The notes: generated by a model from the sequence alone, not told the origin. A DNA stretch of 47,257 nucleotides from Candidatus Scalindua sediminis (GCA_008636105.1 VSDH01000022.1:1-47257), one strand, 5' to 3'. Counted from the first letter of the stretch, positions 24,904 through 35,029 are shown. A program made the numbers and translations.

Positions 24904-27375
24904 ATGTTTGATAAATTTACTGATAGGGCAAGAAAGGTAATGGCACTCGCCAGAGAGGAAGCAAAAAGATTCAATCACGAGTACATAGGAACGGAACATA
25001 TTTTACTTGGTTTGGTAAAAGAAGGTAGCGGTGTTGCTGCAAATGTCTTGCAGAACCTGGATATTGATTTGAAAAAGATACGTCTAGAGATTGAAAAGAT
25101 AGTCCAGACGGGTCCGGATCTAGTTTCAGTTGGACAACTGCCTTTTACTCCAAGGGTAAAAAAAGTATTAGAATATGCTATAGAAGAGGCGAGGGCTATG
25201 GGACATAATTATATAGGTACCGAGCATCAACTACTGGGATTGCTCAGAGAACAGGAAGGAGTAGCAGCACAGGTATTGCTGAATTTGGGCGTAAAGTTGG
25301 AGGATGTAAGAGAAGAAATAATTGAGCTTTTGGGAGCAGAATCTCCACAAAATGTTAAAGAAAAGGAAGAAAAAAGGGGCAAGTCAAAGACCCCTGCCCT
25401 TGATTCTTTTGGGCGCGATCTAACGCAGCAAGCGAGGGAACATGAATTGGATCCCGTAATTGGCCGGCAGGCAATTATTGAGCGATTGATTCAGATTCTA
25501 AGTCGTCGCACGAAGAACAATCCAGTATTGATAGGAGAGGCTGGAGTAGGAAAGACTGCTATAGCGGAAGGATTAGCACAAGCAGTAGTAAGTGGCACCG
25601 TTCCGGAACTTTTGCGTGATAAGAGGATAGTAGCCCTGGATCTGGCTCTGATGGTAGCAGGGACAAAATATCGTGGCCAATTTGAAGAAAGAATTAAAGC
25701 AGTGATGGCAGAAGTTCGCAGGGCAAAAAATATAATCATTTTTATAGATGAACTTCACACATTGGTAGGTGCGGGAGGTGCAGAAGGAGCTATAGACGCA
25801 TCTAATGTTTTAAAGCCTTCTCTTTCCAGGGGAGAGATACAATGCATAGGTGCAACTACACTTGATGAATATAGGAAGTATATTGAGAAGGATGGCGCTC
25901 TTGAAAGAAGATTTCAAACAATAGTCGTTGACCAGCCTTCAAAGGAAGAAACCATTGAAATTTTGAAAGGTTTAAGAGATAGGTACGAAGCTCATCATAA
26001 GGTTCAAATAACAGATAAAGCAATAACAACTGCCACAGAGCTTGCAATAAGATATATTTCAGGAAGATTTTTACCTGATAAAGCTATAGATGTTATTGAT
26101 GAATCTGGTGCGCGTGTAAGATTAAAAGCTACTACACATCCTCCTGATTTAAGACATATAGAGGAGGAGATAGAAAAACTTGAAAAAGAAAAGGATGAAT
26201 CTGTAGCTGTACAAGATTTTGAGAGGGCGGCAAAACTAAGAGACAAAGCAGATAAATTAAAAAAGAAAAAGAACAACGTAGAAAAAGAATGGCGGGAAAA
26301 CTACACGGAAATAGAAGGTGTGGTAGATGAAGATGTAGTTACAGAAGTCGTTTCAAGCATGACTGGCATACCACTTAAACGTATGGAGGCAAAAGAGGCA
26401 AAGAAGTTACTCAATCTTGAGAAAGTGCTTCGTAAAACTGTAATAGGGCAGGATGAGGCTATTAAGATAGTAGCTAAGGCTGTGAGAAGGGCACGAGCTG
26501 GCTTGAAGGACCCCAATAGACCAATTGCAAGTTTTATCTTTATAGGAGCGTCAGGGGTTGGGAAGACCCATCTGGCAAAAGCTCTAGCAAAATTTATGTT
26601 CGGATCAGAAGATGCACTGATTCAAATGGATATGTCTGAATATATGGAAAAACATAATGTATCAAGATTAATTGGTGCACCTCCCGGTTATGTCGGTTTT
26701 GAAGAAGGAGGTCAATTAACTGAAAAAATAAGAAGGCGCCCCTATGCAGTAGTACTTCTTGATGAGATAGAAAAGGCGCATCCAGATGTATTTAACATGT
26801 TGTTACAGGTTACGGAGGAAGGAAGATTAACAGATAGCTTTGGACGTCATATTGATTTTCGCAATGTAATCTTAATAATGACTTCAAACATAGGGGGAGA
26901 TATAATCAGAAACATGGCATCTTTAGGATTCAAGAAAACTTCTGGAGAACAGTCTTATGAATCTATGCGTGAGCAATTGACACAAGCGGTGGAAAAACAT
27001 TTTCGTCCAGAGTTCCTTAATAGGATTAACGACATCGCAGTGTTTAAAAATCTCACAAAGGAAGACTTGAAAAAGATTATTGAAATTGAGCTTGAGAATA
27101 TACGTTCAAGGCTTGGCAACTATAACGTAACGCTTTCAATAACTAAGGAAGCTATGGATTTCCTTATTGATAAGAGCTATAAACCACATTTTGGTGCTCG
27201 GCCACTTCACAGAACCATCGAAAGGCTGATAGAAGATCCGCTTTCTGAGGAGATACTTAAAGGTAAGTTTAAGGATAAAAATTCTATTAAGGTAAAGTTA
27301 CGTGAAGGGAAGTTGGTTTTCGAGGAAGTAGCCGTAAAAGGAGACTTAGTTACAACAAATTCGAATGATAAATAA
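24904..27375 (+). CDS. clpC: ClpC AAA+ chaperone-unfoldase
   Basis: The 823-residue protein has two N-terminal Clp repeats (1-145), a first AAA+ domain with Walker A GEAGVGKT (211-218), a middle domain carrying a UVR motif ([15 protein letters not shown], about 438-452), and a second AAA+ domain with Walker A GASGVGKT (548-555). It unfolds proteins for ClpP, and the UVR and N-domain allow control by McsA/McsB. AAGGTG lies a short distance before the ATG. No ctsR repressor gene is present in the cluster. A rho-independent terminator follows. Confidence 0.96.
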   Translation: MFDKFTDRARKVMALAREEAKRFNHEYIGTEHILLGLVKEGSGVAANVLQNLDIDLKKIRLEIEKIVQTGPDLVSVGQLPFTPRVKKVLEYAIEEARAMGHNYIGTEHQLLGLLREQEGVAAQVLLNLGVKLEDVREEIIELLGAESPQNVKEKEEKRGKSKTPALDSFGRDLTQQAREHELDPVIGRQAIIERLIQILSRRTKNNPVLIGEAGVGKTAIAEGLAQAVVSGTVPELLRDKRIVALDLALMVAGTKYRGQFEERIKAVMAEVRRAKNIIIFIDELHTLVGAGGAEGAIDASNVLKPSLSRGEIQCIGATTLDEYRKYIEKDGALERRFQTIVVDQPSKEETIEILKGLRDRYEAHHKVQITDKAITTATELAIRYISGRFLPDKAIDVIDESGARVRLKATTHPPDLRHIEEEIEKLEKEKDESVAVQDFERAAKLRDKADKLKKKKNNVEKEWRENYTEIEGVVDEDVVTEVVSSMTGIPLKRMEAKEAKKLLNLEKVLRKTVIGQDEAIKIVAKAVRRARAGLKDPNRPIASFIFIGASGVGKTHLAKALAKFMFGSEDALIQMDMSEYMEKHNVSRLIGAPPGYVGFEEGGQLTEKIRRRPYAVVLLDEIEKAHPDVFNMLLQVTEEGRLTDSFGRHIDFRNVILIMTSNIGGDIIRNMASLGFKKTSGEQSYESMREQLTQAVEKHFRPEFLNRINDIAVFKNLTKEDLKKIIEIELENIRSRLGNYNVTLSITKEAMDFLIDKSYKPHFGARPLHRTIERLIEDPLSEEILKGKFKDKNSIKVKLREGKLVFEEVAVKGDLVTTNSNDK

Positions 27376-27403
27376 TTAATTGTGAGTTGAGAAGTTGAAT
27401 ATC

Positions 27404-27437
27404 AAAAAAAAGGGGGCTAAAAGGCCCCTTTTTTTTA
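27404..27437 (+). terminator. terminator after clpC
   Basis: An A-run plus GGGGGC pairs with GCCCC plus T8 around a short TAAAAG loop. It should end most transcription from the queD-clpC unit, so radA probably has its own promoter. Confidence 0.85.
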
Positions 27438-27694
27438 TTTACCCCGTAGGAATGACCCGTATGCCCGCTCCCACAGCCCCAGCATCTTGCTTTCGGCAAG
27501 AAAGCGCAGGGGCTAGCAGTGGGGGGAAGCAACGGGGATGATAAAATCAGATAACTTCCACTTTTTTGCACGGGGTTTAATGCCCCATGCGCCCGTCCGA
27601 ACGGATTCATCCGGGCGGGAAATTCCAGCGGGGTTGACTTGTCTCTTCGTTATAAGTTGGTTTTCTTCACACAGAAGGTTAAGATAGTTTTGTT
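27438..27694. repeat. intergenic cluster of GC-rich palindromes
   Basis: A CAGCCCC / GGGGCTAG stem around a CTTGCTTTCGGCAAG hairpin (27474-27520) is followed by the palindrome GCCCGTCCGAACGG / CCGGGCGGG at 27591-27619. The latter is nearly identical to the one inside the RND gene at 7624. No gene is seen. Confidence 0.65.
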
Positions 27695-29053
27695 ATGACA
27701 AAGTATAGTACAGTTTATGTTTGCCAACAATGTGGATGGAATTGTAATAAGTGGGTAGGCAGGTGCTCTAGTTGTGGCGAGTGGAATTCGATGGTGGAAG
27801 AAAAATGCGAACGGACTTATACAGAGAATACATTTCCAAAATATGATATAGAAAAACCAATTCCAATATCAGATGTAAAGCCGGTTGATAAACTTCGAAT
27901 TAAGACCAGGATAAATGAATTTGATAGAATCCTCGGTGGTGGTATTGTAGCAGGTTCAGGAGTTTTGATTGGGGGAACACCCGGGATAGGAAAATCAACC
28001 CTCCTTTTACAAGCATGTCAAAAGTTTAGTGAACAGGGTCATTTATCATTGTATATAACAGGAGAAGAATCAGCAGCACAGATAAAGTTGCGTGGAGAGA
28101 GGCTCTGTGTCATGTCGGAAAACATTTTTTTAGTTGCGGAAAATAATTTAAATGTTATCCTTGAACACATAAGGAAAATTAATCCAAAACTTGTCATAAT
28201 TGATTCGATACAGGCTATGTTCAAACCAGGTCTCGAATCGTCACCTGGAACAGTTTCACAAGTAAGGCAATGTGCAAACGAACTAATTTATTTGTCAAAG
28301 AAGACCGGATCTTCCGTATTCCTGGTAGGACATGTTACAAAGCAAGGAATGATTGCCGGACCTAAAGTGTTGGAACATCTAGTTGATACAGTATTATACT
28401 TTGAAGGCGAAAAATTCATGTCATTCAGGATACTAAGAGCAGTAAAGAATCGTTTTGGTCCTACAAATGAGATAGGAATTTTCGAGATGTGTAGAGATGG
28501 GCTTAGGGAGGTTGAAAATCCTTCAGAAATATTTCTTTCAAGGACACAAAGGTTTAATTCAGGTTCTGCTATAATCTCTTGTATTGAGGGTACAAGGGCA
28601 TTACTTATAGAGGTGCAAGCACTTGTAACTAAATCAAATTTCGGCATACCAGAACGAAAAGTTAGTGGTATTGACTATAATCGTGTCGCTATGATAATAG
28701 CTGTTTTAGAAAAAAGGGTCGGGCTTCTTTTAGGTGGACATGATGTTTTTGTGAATGTTGTTGGTGGTATAAGAGTCGATGAGCCAGCAGTAGACCTTGG
28801 AATTGCAATTGCGATTGCATCCAGTTTTAATGATAAAGTAATACCAAGCGAGATGGTTATGATCGGTGAGTTAGGTCTGGGTGGTGAAGTTAGAGGCGTA
28901 AACCAATTTGATAGTAGATTAAGAGAAGCGGAGAGACTGGGGTTTAAGAGTGTAATTATTCCGAAAGATAATAGTAAAGATGCTTCAGGAGCAAAATCTC
29001 TCAAAATGATTAAGGTATCTTCTCTTGTGGAAGCGATCGATAATATCTGGTAA
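27695..29053 (+). CDS. radA: DNA repair protein RadA (Sms)
   Basis: The 452-residue protein has the N-terminal zinc finger C10-x2-C13, C24-x2-C27, a RecA-like ATPase domain with Walker A GGTPGIGKST (93-102), the RadA-specific KNRFG motif near 251, and a C-terminal Lon-protease-like domain (DLGIAIAIASSFNDK, EVRGV). It helps process recombination intermediates and branch migration. It lies directly after clpC, as in Firmicutes. The next gene follows after 14 bases. Confidence 0.95.
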   Translation: MTKYSTVYVCQQCGWNCNKWVGRCSSCGEWNSMVEEKCERTYTENTFPKYDIEKPIPISDVKPVDKLRIKTRINEFDRILGGGIVAGSGVLIGGTPGIGKSTLLLQACQKFSEQGHLSLYITGEESAAQIKLRGERLCVMSENIFLVAENNLNVILEHIRKINPKLVIIDSIQAMFKPGLESSPGTVSQVRQCANELIYLSKKTGSSVFLVGHVTKQGMIAGPKVLEHLVDTVLYFEGEKFMSFRILRAVKNRFGPTNEIGIFEMCRDGLREVENPSEIFLSRTQRFNSGSAIISCIEGTRALLIEVQALVTKSNFGIPERKVSGIDYNRVAMIIAVLEKRVGLLLGGHDVFVNVVGGIRVDEPAVDLGIAIAIASSFNDKVIPSEMVMIGELGLGGEVRGVNQFDSRLREAERLGFKSVIIPKDNSKDASGAKSLKMIKVSSLVEAIDNIW

Positions 29054-29067
29054 AAAAGGGTGTTTTT

Positions 29068-29946
29068 ATGTCTATAAAACAATTCGCTTGTTTAAGGTTT
29101 GCCCTTTTGTTTTTAATGATCTTTTTAGCCGTTGGTTGTTTATTTAATAAAACCTATAGAAAAAGCCATATAGTAGGAGCCGTAATTAATGACCATGAGA
29201 CATCTGTTAAAATACGGGAACAACTTGATGAAAACGGACAGGCAATAAAAAAAGATTTTAATCATCCGTATTATTTTACAGAAACAGGTTTAAACAATAT
29301 ACTTTCTTCTATTTATTATAAGCAAAGGGGATTTTTAAAGGGTAAAGGTAGAAGAAAGCTATTTAGGCAGGGAGAAATACAGAAGATTGTGCCTCCAATA
29401 ATTAATGCATTTTCAATGGCTACCGATTCTCAAGACATTTTAGTTTTTTCTACTTCTCATAAGATTCTTTTGTCAGATAGACAAAGTTATTTTAGCATGT
29501 TTGTATTAAATAACGAGCTGCACATTGTTTTTAGCACAATTAAAAGTAAAAAGAGCTTTACTGATGATAGAGCAGCATTTAGACGAGGAAATATAAATAA
29601 ATTAAAAGACCCGTTAGATGTGAAGAGAAGCTCTTTTTGGGCTCTCATTCCTGAGGGAGGGCAAAGGCTTAAAAAGGGACGTCTAAACTGGCTTATTATT
29701 GACTTAAATAGTGACTTATTTGGTGTTGCTGGTAGTACCTACTTTAGCACTGATTCAATTAGTGCAGATAGTGGTACAAGAACCATCAAAAAGCGAGTGG
29801 TTACTGATAGAAGTTTTGTTGAAGAAAAGAAAAAATATCAAAACGTTCGTGAAAAACTAAGGGAATTGAAGGAATTGAAAGATGAGGGTCTAATTTCAGA
29901 AGAAGATTATGATGAGAAAAAAAAGAAATTTTTGAATGAATTTTAA
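29068..29946 (+). CDS. lipoprotein with C-terminal SHOCT domain (paralogue 1)
   Basis: The 292-residue protein has a signal peptide ending in a lipobox-like LAVGC with C24. The N-terminal domain is unrecognised but clearly shared with the next gene: FNHPYYFTETGLNNILSSIYY, then RQGEIQKIVPPIINAFS, and GGQRLKKGRLNWLIIDL. The last 30 residues are a SHOCT motif (ELKELKDEGLISEEDYDEKKKK), a short helical module common at termini of membrane and secreted proteins. It starts 14 bases after radA, so the two are probably co-transcribed. Function unknown. Confidence 0.78.
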   Translation: MSIKQFACLRFALLFLMIFLAVGCLFNKTYRKSHIVGAVINDHETSVKIREQLDENGQAIKKDFNHPYYFTETGLNNILSSIYYKQRGFLKGKGRRKLFRQGEIQKIVPPIINAFSMATDSQDILVFSTSHKILLSDRQSYFSMFVLNNELHIVFSTIKSKKSFTDDRAAFRRGNINKLKDPLDVKRSSFWALIPEGGQRLKKGRLNWLIIDLNSDLFGVAGSTYFSTDSISADSGTRTIKKRVVTDRSFVEEKKKYQNVREKLRELKELKDEGLISEEDYDEKKKKFLNEF

Positions 29947-29987
29947 ATTTTCAGGTTAACTTATTGTGATTATAAAAGATGTGGTAT

Positions 29988-31127
29988 ATGAAAGTAAAAC
30001 TTGTCTTGTCGTTTCTTGTTTTGTTTGGAACAATCGGATGTTTAAATTTTAACTATTTTACCGGAGGAGGCTCAACTCAAAGTCAGGATAGTACTACTAT
30101 ATTTAGTAAGGGTAAGACTTATGTCAAACTTGAAGAGATGAGAAGTACAAAGGGAACTTCAAAGACTTTTTTTGATCACCCAAAATATCTGAGAAGTGAT
30201 ATATTGCCGAGTGTGCTTGCTTCCATTTATTTTAAGGAAAAAGGCATAAAGGGGTGGGGAAAAGAGCAGAATGTTTTTCAAGAAAGTGAATTATTCAATA
30301 TAGTACCACATATAACAGATGCATTTTCAAGAGTAGCTCCATCACAATATGTATTGACGAATTCGAATTATACAAAAGGAAAAGGGTTCTTTAAGTCAGA
30401 ATTATATACGATATTTGGTTTATTCGTCTCAAAAGACAAATTGAATGTTGTGTTTTCAAGGATCCAATACGAACCTATAGTGGAAAAAGGTGAAAGCGCG
30501 ATTTTTACAAATCCAGAAGCAGTATATACAGATCCTTTCAGTATAAAGAAAAATCCTTTTTGGAAAATAATCCTTCGCCCGGGTCAACGGTTTAAGAAAG
30601 GATATAGTAATTGGCTAATAATAGATTTGGAGGAAGGTTCGTTTGTAAAGAAAGAAGAATATGGAAAAGAAGTAGCATTAAGCGGCCAATTAGAGGTTCC
30701 CAATGCCCGGGGAGAGCAGGAAGGATCCAAAGTTTCTGATACCAGAGAAATAGTTTCAGGTTCTCCTAAAAGGGTGGAAACAAAGTTGAGCATCAAAGAC
30801 CAACTTCTGGAGCTGAAGGAATTAGAAACTTCCGGGCTTATTACCAGGGAAGATTACGAACGAAGAAAAGCAGAGATATTGGTCGGCAAACCGAAAAAGA
30901 GTATAAAGAAAAAGTTTATTGAACTTCGCAAACTAAAAGAGGAAGGATTTATTGGTGATATAGATTACGAGCATAAAAAGATGGACCTCTTAGATGAAGA
31001 TGATGAAAGTGAAAGAAAAAGAAATATTAAGGAGATCCTGGCAGAGTATCTGGAACTGAGAGACGAGGGCTTTATAACGGACAAGGATTATGATTACAAA
31101 AAGAAGAAATTATTAAGAGAATTTTAA
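29988..31127 (+). CDS. lipoprotein with three C-terminal SHOCT domains (paralogue 2)
   Basis: The 379-residue protein begins MKVKLVLSFLVLFGTIGC, a standard lipoprotein signal with the acylated cysteine at residue 18. An ATG nine bases further upstream is possible. The central domain resembles the previous gene (FDHPKYLRSDILPSVLASIYF, PGQRFKKGYSNWLIIDL). Three SHOCT motifs follow in tandem (ELKELETSGLITREDYERRK, ELRKLKEEGFIGDIDYEHKK, EYLELRDEGFITDKDYDYKK), against one in its neighbour, showing module duplication. The pair is probably a tandem duplication. Function unknown; an envelope role is likely. Confidence 0.78.
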   Translation: MKVKLVLSFLVLFGTIGCLNFNYFTGGGSTQSQDSTTIFSKGKTYVKLEEMRSTKGTSKTFFDHPKYLRSDILPSVLASIYFKEKGIKGWGKEQNVFQESELFNIVPHITDAFSRVAPSQYVLTNSNYTKGKGFFKSELYTIFGLFVSKDKLNVVFSRIQYEPIVEKGESAIFTNPEAVYTDPFSIKKNPFWKIILRPGQRFKKGYSNWLIIDLEEGSFVKKEEYGKEVALSGQLEVPNARGEQEGSKVSDTREIVSGSPKRVETKLSIKDQLLELKELETSGLITREDYERRKAEILVGKPKKSIKKKFIELRKLKEEGFIGDIDYEHKKMDLLDEDDESERKRNIKEILAEYLELRDEGFITDKDYDYKKKKLLREF

Positions 31128-31144
31128 ACTTCGCACGTTTTTCC

Positions 31145-31837
31145 TTAATGCTCCAATAATAGTGATTCTGCCAGTTTTAGATCTTCGCGTGTTGTAATTT
31201 TAATATTATCATAGCTTCCTGAAACTATCTCCACTTTAAATCCACATTTCTCTACTACCTCAGCATCATCTGTAAATTCCGTTTTTGTATTCTTAATCTT
31301 ATCATAAGCCCCCATTATTATGTCCCTTTTAAAGCCTTGCGGCGTTTGTGCCATCCAGAGGTCATGTCTGGGAACTGTTTCGATTATGCCGAGATTCGAG
31401 TTGACTTTCTTCACTGTTGATTTCATCGGGGTTGCTACAATGGCTGCTCCTCTCTCTTCTGCTTTTTCAATGACTGCCTTTATTATTTTATTATTTACTA
31501 AGGGCCTTACTGCATCATGTATCAAGACTATTTTTGTATCCGGGTTTAAATGACGCAGGCCATTAAAAACACTATCTTGCCTTCTTTTACCTCCGTTAAT
31601 AATCGCAGCTACTTTGTAAAGTTTGAGTTTATCTGACCATTTTTTAATAACTGTAGATAAGTCGTCTTTATTTACTACGAGAATAATCTCTTTTATGCGT
31701 CTTAATTTATAGAATTTTTCTAATGTATGGAAAATGATAGGCTTTTTGCCTATCACTTTAAAAGGTTTTCTTACTCTGGTTCCCATCCGCAGGCTAAGGC
31801 CGGCAGCGGGAATAATTACAGAAACGTCTGCTTTCAT
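31145..31837 (-). CDS. ispD: 2-C-methyl-D-erythritol 4-phosphate cytidylyltransferase
   Basis: The 230-residue enzyme makes CDP-methylerythritol in the MEP isoprenoid pathway. It shows the nucleotide-binding PAAGLSLRMG with a following basic RKPF, the LIHDAVRP motif and the TDDAEVVEK segment of the family. The start overlaps the dgt stop by one base (TAATG), implying coupling. It is convergent with the lipoprotein genes. No ispF follows. Confidence 0.94.
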   Translation of the reverse strand: MKADVSVIIPAAGLSLRMGTRVRKPFKVIGKKPIIFHTLEKFYKLRRIKEIILVVNKDDLSTVIKKWSDKLKLYKVAAIINGGKRRQDSVFNGLRHLNPDTKIVLIHDAVRPLVNNKIIKAVIEKAEERGAAIVATPMKSTVKKVNSNLGIIETVPRHDLWMAQTPQGFKRDIIMGAYDKIKNTKTEFTDDAEVVEKCGFKVEIVSGSYDNIKITTREDLKLAESLLLEH

Positions 31838-32988
31838 TAAACCCTTTCATACGGATAAAAAAGCTTTAAATACTCGTCTTGAGCAAATCTATCGGTCATT
31901 CCTGCTATATAATCACAAACACCCTGATAAGGTCCTTCTTTTTCTACCAATTTCTGATATTCGGGCGGAAGTTGCTTGGGGTTTTTAATAAATGTCTTAA
32001 ACAATTCTTCAACAAACCGCTTTGCCTTGGCAGCCATCCGTGCAACCCTGTAATGGTTATACACATTGTTTTGTAAGAATTCTTGCAACTCTTGTTTCTT
32101 TTTATCCAAACCAGGTGAAAAGGATACTAACCTTTCTTTACATTGCTGTACGTCATTGGTTGTTTTTGTTTTCATCTTTTCAAGCATTGATTGTGTATGT
32201 TCAATTAGGTCTGTAACTTCAAGATCAATTAAATATTTTATAGCATGTGCCTTTTCCATATCTTTACTAAGATTGCCATATTGTTCCTTAACTTTTTCTC
32301 TTGCATTTCTCCATAGTTCAATTCCTTCTAAATCATTTTCCGTAATAATTCCAGCCTTTAGACTATCGTCTATGTCATGATTGTCATATGCTATAGAATC
32401 AGCAAGATCTACTATTTGTGCTTCTAGAAGCGGTTGTTTGTTCGTTTGAAATTGAGAGGTGTTCGGGTTGTCATAAAGTGTTTTGTGTTTTGCTATAGAC
32501 TCTCTAACTTCCCATGAAAGGTTCAGACCAGAAAACTTTGAATACCGTTTTTCTAATGTCTCTACTACACGTAAACCTTGAATGTTATGTTCAAAGCCTC
32601 CATGGTCTTTCATCAGTATTCTAAGAGCATCTTCTCCTGAATGACCAAAAGGTGTATGGCCAAGGTCATGTGCCATAGCAATTGCCTCTGCAAGATCTTC
32701 ATTTAAATTTAAAGCCCTTGATATGCACCTGGAAATCTGAGTAACCTCTATGGTATGGGTGAGACGTGTGCGATAGTAATCTCCCTCATGATTTACAAAT
32801 ACCTGTGTTTTATATTCCAATCGCCTGAAAGCCGTTGAATGGATAATCCTGTCCTTATCCCTCTGATAAATGCTTCGGTATAGGTGTTCCTCTTCAGGAT
32901 GTACTCTTCCGCGAGTATGCATACTCTTCATGGCGTAAGGAGCTAGATATCTTTCTTCCCTTTCCTCTATGTCTTTTCTTGTTAGCAT
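31837..32988 (-). CDS. dgt: deoxyguanosinetriphosphate triphosphohydrolase-like protein
   Basis: The 383-residue HD-domain protein shows RRLEYKTQVF, the metal-binding TRLTHTIEVTQISR and AMAHDLGHTPFGHSGE motifs of the short dGTPase-like class. These enzymes cleave dNTPs to nucleoside and tripolyphosphate. It lies 26 bases downstream of the HIT protein and overlaps ispD, forming a three-gene reverse operon. Confidence 0.92.
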   Translation of the reverse strand: MLTRKDIEEREERYLAPYAMKSMHTRGRVHPEEEHLYRSIYQRDKDRIIHSTAFRRLEYKTQVFVNHEGDYYRTRLTHTIEVTQISRCISRALNLNEDLAEAIAMAHDLGHTPFGHSGEDALRILMKDHGGFEHNIQGLRVVETLEKRYSKFSGLNLSWEVRESIAKHKTLYDNPNTSQFQTNKQPLLEAQIVDLADSIAYDNHDIDDSLKAGIITENDLEGIELWRNAREKVKEQYGNLSKDMEKAHAIKYLIDLEVTDLIEHTQSMLEKMKTKTTNDVQQCKERLVSFSPGLDKKKQELQEFLQNNVYNHYRVARMAAKAKRFVEELFKTFIKNPKQLPPEYQKLVEKEGPYQGVCDYIAGMTDRFAQDEYLKLFYPYERV

Positions 32989-33014
32989 TGTATATAAACT
33001 TTTAATTTAAAAGG

Positions 33015-33488
33015 CTAAAAATAATCTTTCAATTCAAGGTATAAGTCTTCCAGTGATTGAGGTATTACTTTTGTCTCGGCAATAACTGGCATAAAGTTTG
33101 TATCTCCTTTCCATCTTGGTACAAGATGTAAGTGTATATGGCCCTCAACCCCTGCTCCAGCAACCTTTCCAAAGTTAATTCCTAAATTGAAACCCTCAGG
33201 TTTCAATTTTTTAGTCAGGATATCTTTTACGTCTCTTGTTAATGTTAAGAGTTCCAGCATCTCTGAATCACTTAACTTTGACAAATCATCTTTATGCATT
33301 TTTGGAGCTACCATTAAGTGGCCACTATTATATGGATATTTGTTTAGAATGCAAAAACACTCCTTACCCCTATACAAAACCAAATTCTTGCGGTCTTGAT
33401 TGTCTTTTATCGCCGTGCAAAAAAAGCAATTTTCTTCTTTTTTACTCAAGATAAATTCCTTACGCCAGGGGGCCCATATATTTTCCAT
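33015..33488 (-). CDS. HIT-family nucleotide hydrolase/phosphorylase
   Basis: The 157-residue protein has the histidine triad H117-I-H119-L-H121 (GHIHLHLVPRW) and an N-terminal CFFC zinc-binding pair with WAPWR, as in the Ap4A phosphorylase-like and HIT branch found in many anaerobes. It probably cleaves dinucleoside polyphosphates or adenylated compounds. It is the first gene of the HIT-dgt-ispD operon. Confidence 0.88.
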   Translation of the reverse strand: MENIWAPWRKEFILSKKEENCFFCTAIKDNQDRKNLVLYRGKECFCILNKYPYNSGHLMVAPKMHKDDLSKLSDSEMLELLTLTRDVKDILTKKLKPEGFNLGINFGKVAGAGVEGHIHLHLVPRWKGDTNFMPVIAETKVIPQSLEDLYLELKDYF

Positions 33489-34026
33489 AATTTAAGGTTT
33501 TAGGTAAAAAAGTTTGCACTAATCTTTTTTAAAGATAATGAGTATCGTGTCTTTGTAAATCCTTAAGATATTTTAGGTTGCATGTGAAGTAAAATCAAGT
33601 AATTTAAACAAACCTAAAACCATCATGGTGTAGTTTTACCTATTTAACGGGATAGGATTGGAACTAGTAGACCGATTCACTAAAAAGCATACATAAGATT
33701 GTCATTGCGAGCGATAGCGAAGCAATCTCTATGTTGTTACATACAAAAAGATTGCTTCGTCTCTACCGCTCCTCGCAATGACAGAATAAAATGATTACTT
33801 TTTTATGAAACGTTGTACGAGGTTACTCTTGAATGGCATATTAGAGATAATCGAGTGTTTTGTTTACGGTAGAAAGTCACATCGCCGAAGGTAATAAAGA
33901 GGTTAGTGATTTTTTTCTTTTATGGATATGGGGTTCTGTCTATCTAGACTGCCAATTGGCTGAGTTACAGGTAGGTATTCTAATCTGGCCATGAGCATGC
34001 AAAATTACAAAAGATTCCAATATAAT
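33489..34026. other. 538-base gap with one dispersed inverted repeat
   Basis: An imperfect inverted repeat at 33699-33785 pairs TTGTCATTGCGAGCG and GCGAAGCAATCT with AGATTGCTTCG and CTCGCAATGACA. It is a different family from the GATTCTTCG repeats, though of similar style. The rest shows no gene or terminator that I can support. Confidence 0.6.
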
Positions 34027-34254
34027 TTATCTGCAGTGTGAACAACTTGTAGCAGTGCATGAATCACACCCGGAGCTTTGTGATGCAGATGTATCATTGC
34101 CTCTTTCTACTGACATTCCAAATAGTGAGAATACCTTGTGAATCTCTTTACTAAGACACTCAGGGCATTTTAATTTCTTTTTTTCCGTGGTACTGCGGAA
34201 AAATTCTTCAAACCTGTGGTCACATTTATTGCATTCGAATTCGTATATAGGCAT
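34027..34254 (-). CDS. FmdB-type zinc-ribbon protein
   Basis: The 75-residue protein begins MPIYEFECNKC and has a zinc ribbon with C8-x2-C11 and C30-x2-C33, the FmdB family. The tail adds more cysteines (GCDSCTATSCSHC), typical of family members in anaerobes. It starts directly at the end of the LytM lipoprotein gene, so the two are co-transcribed. A regulatory role is often assumed but not proven. Confidence 0.88.
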   Translation of the reverse strand: MPIYEFECNKCDHRFEEFFRSTTEKKKLKCPECLSKEIHKVFSLFGMSVERGNDTSASQSSGCDSCTATSCSHCR

Positions 34255-34995
34255 TTACCGTAAATGATATAATGGGTTTACTGGGATACCATGTAAAAAT
34301 ATTTTAAAGTGAAGTTTGTTTTGTTCTGCTTTGCCTGTTCTACCGGCCTCTGCAATTTTCTGCCCTTGGGCAACTCTGTCTCCCTTTTTAACGAATATCT
34401 TTGAATTATGAGCATACCACGTGTAAGAACCATCGTAATGTTGAAGTATGGCGACTTTACCCCACCCGTCTGGTGCGTCAGAGATCAATGCTACCACTCC
34501 ACTTTTTGATGCCTTCACGGCCTGTCCGTGAAAGGCCTTTATATCGATACCTGTATTTTTGTTACCATCTATCCGTTGTCCAAAATAAGTCAGTTTTCTG
34601 CCTCGCAAGGGCCATTTAAATGATTCACGTGGTCTTTTCGCTGATGTAAGAGTTGCCTTCGAAGATGTTTTTTTCGTGCCTGTAAGGCCTGCAGGTATAA
34701 TTAGCTGTTGTCCGGGCTTTAAGTCCGTAGTATCTTTAATATGGTTGACTTTTATTATTTTATCAGGAGAAACGCCATGATTGTAGGCTATTCGCCATAT
34801 AGTATCGCCCTTTTTGACAGTATATCTTGTAGATTTTTTACTGGTCCGGTCAGACCTTAAGGAGTCTAATTCCTTTTTAAATCTTGGAGGTGGTTCTATA
34901 TTTGGTCGGTTATATGTAGTACATCCCGGAAAAACATATGCAGTTAAGAAAATAATTACAATACAGGCAACCTCTTTTATTGCAAGCAATTTCAT
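34255..34995 (-). CDS. LysM-LytM lipoprotein with degenerate M23 domain (NlpD-like)
   Basis: The 246-residue protein has a lipoprotein signal (lipobox PGC, C25), a LysM peptidoglycan-binding domain (57-102) and an M23/LytM domain (about 128-244). Of the four M23 zinc positions, D151 and H196/H229 are kept, but the first His is N147 (NTGID) and the first of the HxH pair is K227 (KLHF). It is therefore probably not a peptidase but an amidase activator like NlpD/EnvC in cell division or envelope upkeep. It lies upstream of the FmdB gene. Confidence 0.85.
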   Translation of the reverse strand: MKLLAIKEVACIVIIFLTAYVFPGCTTYNRPNIEPPPRFKKELDSLRSDRTSKKSTRYTVKKGDTIWRIAYNHGVSPDKIIKVNHIKDTTDLKPGQQLIIPAGLTGTKKTSSKATLTSAKRPRESFKWPLRGRKLTYFGQRIDGNKNTGIDIKAFHGQAVKASKSGVVALISDAPDGWGKVAILQHYDGSYTWYAHNSKIFVKKGDRVAQGQKIAEAGRTGKAEQNKLHFKIFLHGIPVNPLYHLR

Positions 34996-35029
34996 CGTTT
35001 TTTCTTTTTAAATTGGTAACTTTGTATAG

